Source of the DNA: CAVXGU01 sp963761615
GTDB lineage: Bacteria; Acidobacteriota; Vicinamibacteria; Vicinamibacterales; CAVVIG01
Length of the DNA: 64,000 bases
NCBI GenBank assembly: GCA_963761615.1
Contig: CAVXGU010000004.1
Location: 310,001-374,000 of the forward strand
Direction of reading: 5' to 3'
Shown: positions 56,924 through 64,000 of the stretch, piece after piece
How positions within the stretch are numbered: the first letter of the stretch is position 1
Layout: every line of letters starts with the position of its first letter
Notes under the pieces: model-generated
What the model was told of the DNA's origin: nothing
The model's database searches: none
Seen by the model: the letters and a program-made list of their open reading frames with translations, nothing else
Program-made: the position numbers and the translations under genes

Positions 56924-57613
56924 GTGCGCCGCATTTGGCGCTCGCTGCTCGGGGCCGCTGCCGTCGGCTTCGGGTGTCTGCTGTACGTCTACCTCGGGCT
57001 GCCGGACGTCCGCCCCCTTCGGACGACGAACCCACGGACGACGGCGTTCATGGAGCTCCGCGCCCGCGAAGCGGCGGCCCAGGGCCGTCACCTTCGTCAC
57101 GATCAGATCTGGGTTCCCTACAATCAGATCGCGGACAACCTGAAGCGCGCCGTGGTCGTCGCCGAGGACGACGCGTTCTGGCAGCACGACGGACTCGACT
57201 GGGTGCAGATCCGCGAGTCGATTGCGCTCAACTGGCGGCGCGGCGAGGTGCTGCGGGGCGCGAGCACCATCACGCAGCAGCTGGCGAAGAACCTGTACCT
57301 TTCGCCGTCGCGCAACCCGTTGCGCAAGCTCGAGGAGGTGCTCATCACGCGCCGCCTCGAGGCCGAGCTGCCCAAGCGGCGCATCTTCGAGATCTACCTG
57401 AACGTCATCGAATGGGGCGACGGCATCTGGGGGGCCGAGGCGGCGGCGCGCACCTACTTCGGCGTGCCGGCCTCGGCGCTCGACCGCGAGCAGGCGGCGA
57501 TGCTGGCGGCGGCGATCATCAACCCGAGGGTGCTGAATCCGGCGAAGCCGTCGCGCGGGCTCGTGCGACGCCAGCGGATCATCCTCTCGCGCATGGGGGC
57601 GGCCGGCGAGTAG
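56924..57613 (+). CDS. mtgA: Monofunctional peptidoglycan glycosyltransferase
   Basis: 229 residues from GTG 56924. One N-terminal transmembrane helix (about 6-25), then the GT51 domain: VVVAEDDAFWQHDGLDW (catalytic Glu), GASTITQQLAKNLYLSPSRN, RRLEAELPKRRIFEIYLNVI (second Glu) and EWGDGIWGAEAAARTYFG. There is no transpeptidase domain, so this is the monofunctional form that polymerises lipid II in the periplasm. AGGGGG sits about 6 bases before the start. It follows the M48 gene after 119 bases. Confidence 0.93.
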   Translation: MRRIWRSLLGAAAVGFGCLLYVYLGLPDVRPLRTTNPRTTAFMELRAREAAAQGRHLRHDQIWVPYNQIADNLKRAVVVAEDDAFWQHDGLDWVQIRESIALNWRRGEVLRGASTITQQLAKNLYLSPSRNPLRKLEEVLITRRLEAELPKRRIFEIYLNVIEWGDGIWGAEAAARTYFGVPASALDREQAAMLAAAIINPRVLNPAKPSRGLVRRQRIILSRMGAAGE

Positions 57614-57626
57614 CGCCGTCGCGGCT

Positions 57627-58200
57627 TCAGTTGGCCTCCACGCGGCGGGCCCCGACGAACCGGCGCGACCAGTAGGACGAGTCGAGGTGCTCCACGCGCA
57701 CGACGCCGGTCGAGCTCGGCGCGTGGACGAACTCGCCGTCGCCGATTGCAATCGCCACGTGCGAGGCGCCGGGTGCGTCGGTCGTGAAGAAGAGGAGATC
57801 CCCGGGGCGGACGTTCCGGATCTTGACGGGAGCGCCCACCTTGAACTGTTCCGTCACGTTGCGCGGGAGAACGATGCCGTACTGGCCGAAGATGTACTGC
57901 GTGAACCCGCTGCAGTCGAATCCGGTTGCGGGATCCGAACCGCCGAACGTGTAGGGCGTGCCCCGGTAGCCGAGCGCCAGGCCGACCAGGGAGTACCTGG
58001 TCGAACGTGTTCGGCGGATGCGGCGGCACCGGCGCGACCTCCGGGGCGCCGGCCGGTGCCGTTCCTCCCGGCACGGGGAACGGTCGCGGGACGGGAACCG
58101 TGCCCGCGGAGGTCGGGGCCGACGCGCACCCCGCCGCCAGGACGGTCAGGCCGCAGACCGCGGCTGCCGCTCTCACCCCGCGCGCGAGCCGGGCAATCAT
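57627..58200 (-). CDS. NlpC/P60-family peptidoglycan hydrolase lipoprotein, apparent +1 frameshift
   Basis: About 190 residues when corrected. ATG 58200 has GGAGG 5 bases upstream. Lipoprotein signal (LTVLAAGC), a Pro-rich linker, then the catalytic domain: YRGTPYTFGG, GFDCSGF (nucleophile Cys), RPGDLLFFTTDAPGASHVAI (His) and GEFVHAPSS. An extra base at 57996-57997 (CAGGTAC in place of CAGTAC on the coding strand) shifts the frame just before the domain. The enzyme would cleave D-gamma-Glu-diamino acid bonds of peptidoglycan. Converges on mtgA. Confidence 0.85.
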
Positions 58201-58289
58201 GGGCACCTCCGATGCTATCGGTTGGACGCCGCCGGCGCCACAGATGGCGGCTAACCGGCCGTTTTCAAACCATTTACGGCGTCATCAAC

Positions 58290-58319
58290 TTGACACTCCC
58301 GCGAGGCGTCGGGCATGAT
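58290..58319 (+). promoter_or_regulatory. Promoter of the HNH gene
   Basis: A perfect TTGACA (58290-58295) is followed after 18 bases by CATGAT (58314-58319). ATG 58334 lies 14 bases further. The region is AT-richer than its surroundings. Confidence 0.6.
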
Positions 58320-58333
58320 TCAAACGACCGGCC

Positions 58334-58868
58334 ATGGAACAGACGCTGCTCCTCAACGCGTCGTACGAGCCCCTCAAGATCGTCAACTGGCAGAAGGCGA
58401 TCACGCTGCTCTGTCAGGGCAAGGTCGAGGTGATCTCCGTCTACGACCGCGAGATCCGCGCCGTCTCCATCAGCTTCAAGCTGCCGTCGGTCATCCGCCT
58501 CCTGCGCTACATCAAGATCAAGCGCCGGTTCGACTACGTGCCGTTCTCGCGCGCCAATATCTACGCGCGCGACGATCACCGGTGTCAGGTACTGCGGCGA
58601 CGCCTATCCCACGAGCGAGCTCACCTTCGATCATGTGGTGCCGGTCGCCCAGGGCGGCCGGAAAGACTGGGAGAACATCGTCACCTGCTGCGTGACCTGC
58701 AACCGGCGCAAGGGGGGACGGACGCCGGAGGAAGCCGGCATGCACCTGTCGCGCCTGCCCAAGCGCCCCGAGTCGGCACCCGCGATCCGGATTACCGTCG
58801 GCCTGCGGAACGCTCCCGAGAGCTGGCGTGATTACCTGTACTGGAACCTCGAACTGGACGACACCTAG
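58334..58868 (+). CDS. HNH endonuclease-domain protein, apparent +1 frameshift
   Basis: About 178 residues when corrected. The conserved N-terminal domain LLNASYEPLKIVNWQKAITL and FKLPSVIRLLRYIKIKRRFD is typical of the widespread single-copy HNH protein of soil bacteria and actinobacteria. Then RDDHRCQYCG (first zinc Cys pair), LTFDHVVPVAQGGRKDWEN (His metal site) and TCCVTCNRRKGGRTPEEAGM (second pair). An extra G at 58588-58589 (CAGGTAC in place of CAGTAC) breaks the frame inside RCQYCG. No methylase or phage genes nearby; the cellular role is unknown. Confidence 0.85.
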
Positions 58869-58869
58869 C

Positions 58870-59459
58870 GGTGCTCCATCAAAACAGATAGCGGCGCAGC
58901 CGGGCGATCTGCTGTCGCTCGATACCTTTTATGTCGGGAAGCTCAAAGGCGTCGGCAAGGTGTGGCAAATCACGGGGTGTGATGCCGCGTCGTCGTTCGG
59001 GTGGGCGCGCCTGATCTTCGGCGAGGTCACGGCGCGGGCAGTCCTGGCCTTCCTGCGCGAGGTCGTGCGACCGACCTATCGCCACGCCGGCTGGCGGTTG
59101 CAGCGGGTGCTCACGGACAACGGCAAAGAATTCAAGGGCGCCTTTGCCGCCGGCTGCGCGCGTCTCGGCATTCGCGTGACGCGCACGAAGCCGCGCCACG
59201 CCTGGACCAACGGCTTCGTCGAACGGCTGCAGAAGACGATCTTGCACGAGCACTGGCGCATCGCGTTTCGTCGGCAGTACTTCACCAGCCGGCGGACCCT
59301 GCACGGCTCGCTCGACCGCTTCCTGCAGTTCTACAACTACGAGCGGACCCATCGTGGGTATCGGCTCCGTGGTCGCACGCCGGCCACCGTCTTTCATGGA
59401 GCGGTGGCCGCATGAACGCGTGGATGGAAGTGTCAACACCTTTGCGAAACTGGACAACC
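58870..59459 (+). pseudogene. IS481-family transposase remnant (5'-truncated)
   Basis: Only the C-terminal part of the transposase remains, from about 58873 to the stop at 59415: LLSLDTFYVGKLKGVGKVWQ (first Asp), LQRVLTDNGKEFKGAF (second Asp) and PRHAWTNGFVERLQKTIL (Glu) are followed by FLQFYNYERTHRGYRLRGRT. The N-terminal HTH is absent, and the fragment is fused in sequence to the end of the HNH gene. The downstream side, ending near 59459, has a TGTCAACACC-to-GGACAA stretch that resembles an IS481 terminus. One end is therefore lost and the element is dead. Confidence 0.82.
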
Positions 59460-59471
59460 TAGCGCCTGACA

Positions 59472-60479
59472 ATGCCCGCTCGCGTTGCTGCCATCCTGCC
59501 TTCGTGGGCCATCGAGGGCGGACGCGTCACCATCGACGGCTCGGATTTCCCGATCGACCAATCGTCGCTGCCGGGCGTTCGCATGGGCGAGTCGCACGCG
59601 CGCGTCGTCTACGCCTCGCCGTCACGCATCGGCGCCCTCGTGCCGCCCGGCGTGGAGGGGCGCGTGCCGGTCCGCATCGACGGACTGATCGGCGAGACCG
59701 CTTTCGTCGACGTGGCGGTCCCCCTGGCGACGGGACTGCACCAGGTCGACAACCCCGTCTTCGATGCCGACGGGAACCTCTACGTCACCTTCAGCGGGCG
59801 CCGCGGACAGGAATCGCCCGTCTCGATCTTCCGGGTGCGTCCCGACGGCACGCGCGAGCCCTTCGCCTCCGGCATCGTCAACGCGACCTCGATGGCGATC
59901 GGGCCGGACGGCGCGCTGTACGTGTCCAGCCGGTTCGAAGGGACCGTCTACCGCGTCTCCGCGGGCGGGCAGCCGTCGCCGTATGCGACGGACCTCGGCG
60001 TCGCGTGCGGGCTGGCCTTCGCGCCGGACGGGACGCTCTTCGTCGGCGATCGATCCGGCACGATCTTCAAGGTCAGGCCGGACGGGACCGCCACGCGGCT
60101 CGCGGAGCTGCCGGGCAGCGTGGCGGCGTTCCATCTCGCGCTCGCCCCTGACGGCGCGCTCTGCGTCACCGCACCGACCCTGGCGTCCGCGGACGTCGTG
60201 TACGCGATCGGTGCGGACGGCGACGTCACGGTCCGGGCTGCCGGTTTCGGACGGCCGCAGGGGATCGCCTTCGGGCCCTCCGGGCAGCTGTTCGTCGTCG
60301 AGGCGCTGGCGGGCGCCAGCGGGCTGTACCGCGTGGCCGAGGGAGGCACGCCGGAGCTCGTGCTTGCCGGCCCCGGCCTCGTCGGCGTGGCGTTCGGGCC
60401 GCACCAGCTCGTCGTCTGCACCAACGAGACGGCCTACCGGCTCATGCTGCGCGAGCCGGTCGCTACGCGACGCGGTTGA
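59472..60479 (+). CDS. IPT/TIG plus NHL/SMP-30-like beta-propeller protein
   Basis: 335 residues, no signal peptide. Residues 1-85 resemble an IPT/TIG immunoglobulin-like domain (AAILPSWAIEGGRVTIDGSD, ARVVYASPSRIGALVPPGVE). Residues 90-330 form a propeller with blades such as VDNPVFDADGNLYVTFSG, TSMAIGPDGALYVSSRFEGT and CGLAFAPDGTLFVGDRSGTI. The type is related to gluconolactonase/NHL proteins. Its last 17 bases overlap the convergent permease stop. Function unknown. Confidence 0.82.
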   Translation: MPARVAAILPSWAIEGGRVTIDGSDFPIDQSSLPGVRMGESHARVVYASPSRIGALVPPGVEGRVPVRIDGLIGETAFVDVAVPLATGLHQVDNPVFDADGNLYVTFSGRRGQESPVSIFRVRPDGTREPFASGIVNATSMAIGPDGALYVSSRFEGTVYRVSAGGQPSPYATDLGVACGLAFAPDGTLFVGDRSGTIFKVRPDGTATRLAELPGSVAAFHLALAPDGALCVTAPTLASADVVYAIGADGDVTVRAAGFGRPQGIAFGPSGQLFVVEALAGASGLYRVAEGGTPELVLAGPGLVGVAFGPHQLVVCTNETAYRLMLREPVATRRG

Positions 60480-61951
60480 GGCCGCTGCGCCGGAAGCCGT
60501 ACAGGACGTAGATCGTCAGCCCGACGACCAGCCACACCGCGAACCGGATCCACGTGATCAGCGGAAGCCCCAGCATCAGGTAGGCGCAGGACACGATCCC
60601 CAGGACGGGCACGAGCGGGACGAACGGCGTCCGGAACGCGCGCGGCCGGTCGGGGTCCTTCTTCCGCAGGACGATGATCCCCAGGCACACGAGGATGAAG
60701 GCCGACAGCGTGCCGATGTTGGTCAAGTCGACCATCTCGTCGATGCTCGTGAACATCGCGCAGACGCCCACCGCGGCGCCCGTGAGGATCGTGGTCACGT
60801 GCGGCGTCCGGAACCGCGGGTGCACCTTGGCGAAGCTGGGCGGCAGGAGGCCGTCGCGCGCCATGGAGAAGAAGATGCGCGGCTGGCCGAGCTGGAACAC
60901 CAGGAGCACGGCCGTGTGCGCGACGACGGATCCGAAGGCGACCAGGCCGACGAAGAAGCCGCCCCACCGCTCGATGTTCGCGTACTGCAGCGCCAGCGTC
61001 AGCGGCTCGGCCTGCTCGGTCGCCAGACGCTGCACCAGGGCGCGGTAGGGAATGATGCCCGTGAAGACGGCGGCGACGACGATGTAGATGATGGTGCAGA
61101 TCACGAGCGAGCCGATGATGCCGATCGGCAGGTCGCGCGTCGGGATCGCGGACCTCTTCGGCCACCGTCGACACCGCGTCGAATCCGATGTAGGCGAAGA
61201 AGACGATGGCCGCGCCCGCCTGGATGCCGGCCCAGCCGTTGGGGGCGAACGGCTTCCAGTTCTCGGGGTGCGTGTAGCCCAGGCCGACGGCGACGAAGAT
61301 CGCCAGCACGATCAGCTTGAGGATCACCATGACCGCGTTCATCCGGGCGCTCTCCCGGATGCCGATCACGAGCACGACGGTCAGCGCGGCGACGATGGCG
61401 AACGCCAGCACGTTGAAGACGATCGGGACGCCGAACAGGTGCGGGGCGCTCTCGAAGAGACCGGGAATCCTGGCCGCGGTCCGGTAGTCGGTCGAGATCC
61501 ACGCCGGGATGGCGATGCCGAAGCCGGCGACGAAGGTCTTGAAGTAGTTGCCCCAGCTGATGGCGACGGCCACGTTGCCCACGGCGTACTCGATGATCAG
61601 ATCCCAGCCGATGATCCAGGCGACGATCTCGCCCAGCGTCGCGTACGCGTAGGTGTAGGCGCTCCCCGAGATGGGGACCATCGCGGCGAACTCGGCGTAG
61701 CAGAGCGCCGCGAAGCCACACGCGATCCCGGTCAGGATGAACGACACGATGAGGGCCGGTCCGGCGCCGGGCCTGGCGGCGTCGCCGGCCGCCGCCGTGC
61801 CGATCGTCGCGAAGATGCCGGCCCCGACGATGGCGCCGATGCCGAGCAGGACGACGTCGAGGGATCCGAGGGACCGTTTGAGCTGGTGTTCGGGCGGCGC
61901 GCTCTCGGCCATGATGGCGTCGAGGCTCTTGGTCCGGAAGAGGCCGCGCAT
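60463..61951 (-). CDS. APC-superfamily amino acid permease, apparent +1 frameshift
   Basis: About 495 residues when corrected. N-terminal segment VLLGIGAIVGAGIFATIGTA (the APC GxGxIxGaGIF motif), YAEFAAMVPISGSAYTYAY and GWDLIIEYAVGNVAVAISWG are diagnostic of the cationic amino acid transporter group. Twelve or more transmembrane helices. At 61142-61144 an extra base breaks the frame in EEVRDPTRDLPIGIIGSL; the remaining half reads in another phase (from 61104 down). TATCCT at 61961-61966 (minus strand) ends 9 bases before ATG 61951. Divergent from uvrA. Confidence 0.87.
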
Positions 61952-61991
61952 GACAGGCGGAGGATACCACCGGCCGTGCTACGCTGTCGGG

Positions 61992-64000
<2,009 letters not shown>

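Overview
This window looks like chromosomal DNA of a high-GC Gram-negative bacterium, most likely Acidobacteriota and plausibly Vicinamibacteria. The main pointers are an ADOP-type duplicated MacB/FtsX permease (28186-30651), an OmpR-type winged-helix protein fused to a TolB-like propeller, many secreted quinoprotein, cytochrome c and NHL proteins, an RND pump with adaptor and TolC, a TonB receptor, and short intergenic hairpins with a TTCA loop. The assignment is inference from gene content; there is no rRNA or other marker gene.

Layout. 1-5008: TolC/adaptor/RND efflux operon (TolC cut by the left edge). 5116-13873: a methyltransferase/beta-lactamase-fold fusion, a DUF4159 protein, an NHL propeller, a quinoprotein dehydrogenase coupled to a CHRD protein, a MOCOS-like class V aminotransferase and a small conserved coiled-coil protein. 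14023-18740: a YCII protein, then a TonB receptor divergent from a molybdopterin-fold protein and an MbnH-type di-haem enzyme. 18885-23761: a secreted zinc protease, two tandem gamma-glutamyltranspeptidases and a cytochrome c. 23837-41782: Uup-type ABC-F, SRPBCC, amidohydrolase, ADOP, alpha/beta hydrolase plus PepT, wHTH/TolB, carboxylesterase, DsrE, DUF2817, DinB, threonine dehydratase and small secreted proteins. 42341-52959: an accessory, partly lower-GC block. 53345-57613: a HOGA-like aldolase plus AGXT-like aminotransferase plus M48/LysM protease operon and mtgA. 57627-64000: NlpC/P60, HNH, an IS481 remnant, an IPT/NHL propeller, an APC permease and uvrA (cut by the right edge).

The most interesting part is the minus-strand accessory block. 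In transcription order it holds an excisionase-like HTH, a secreted subtilase ending in thirteen SIVWG repeats, an 8-residue micro-ORF (MKAIIVWD) with a perfect AGGAGG site, a membrane HD-GYP/GAF/degenerate-GGDEF protein, two nested insertion sequences (an IS5-type element inserted exactly at the end of an IS630-type element), a TPR/sigma-54 activator, and a decayed universal stress protein gene. Without the two insertions the HD-GYP and TPR/sigma-54 genes would be about 100 bases apart, so the set may once have been one signalling operon. The link between the SIVWG repeats, the IVW-containing micro-peptide and the TPR regulator is a hypothesis.

Six genes (adaptor, RND pump, wHTH/TolB, NlpC/P60, HNH, APC permease) each show one apparent +1 frameshift that looks like duplication of a single base. 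Because all are insertions next to short homopolymers in otherwise intact genes, sequencing error is more likely than biological decay.
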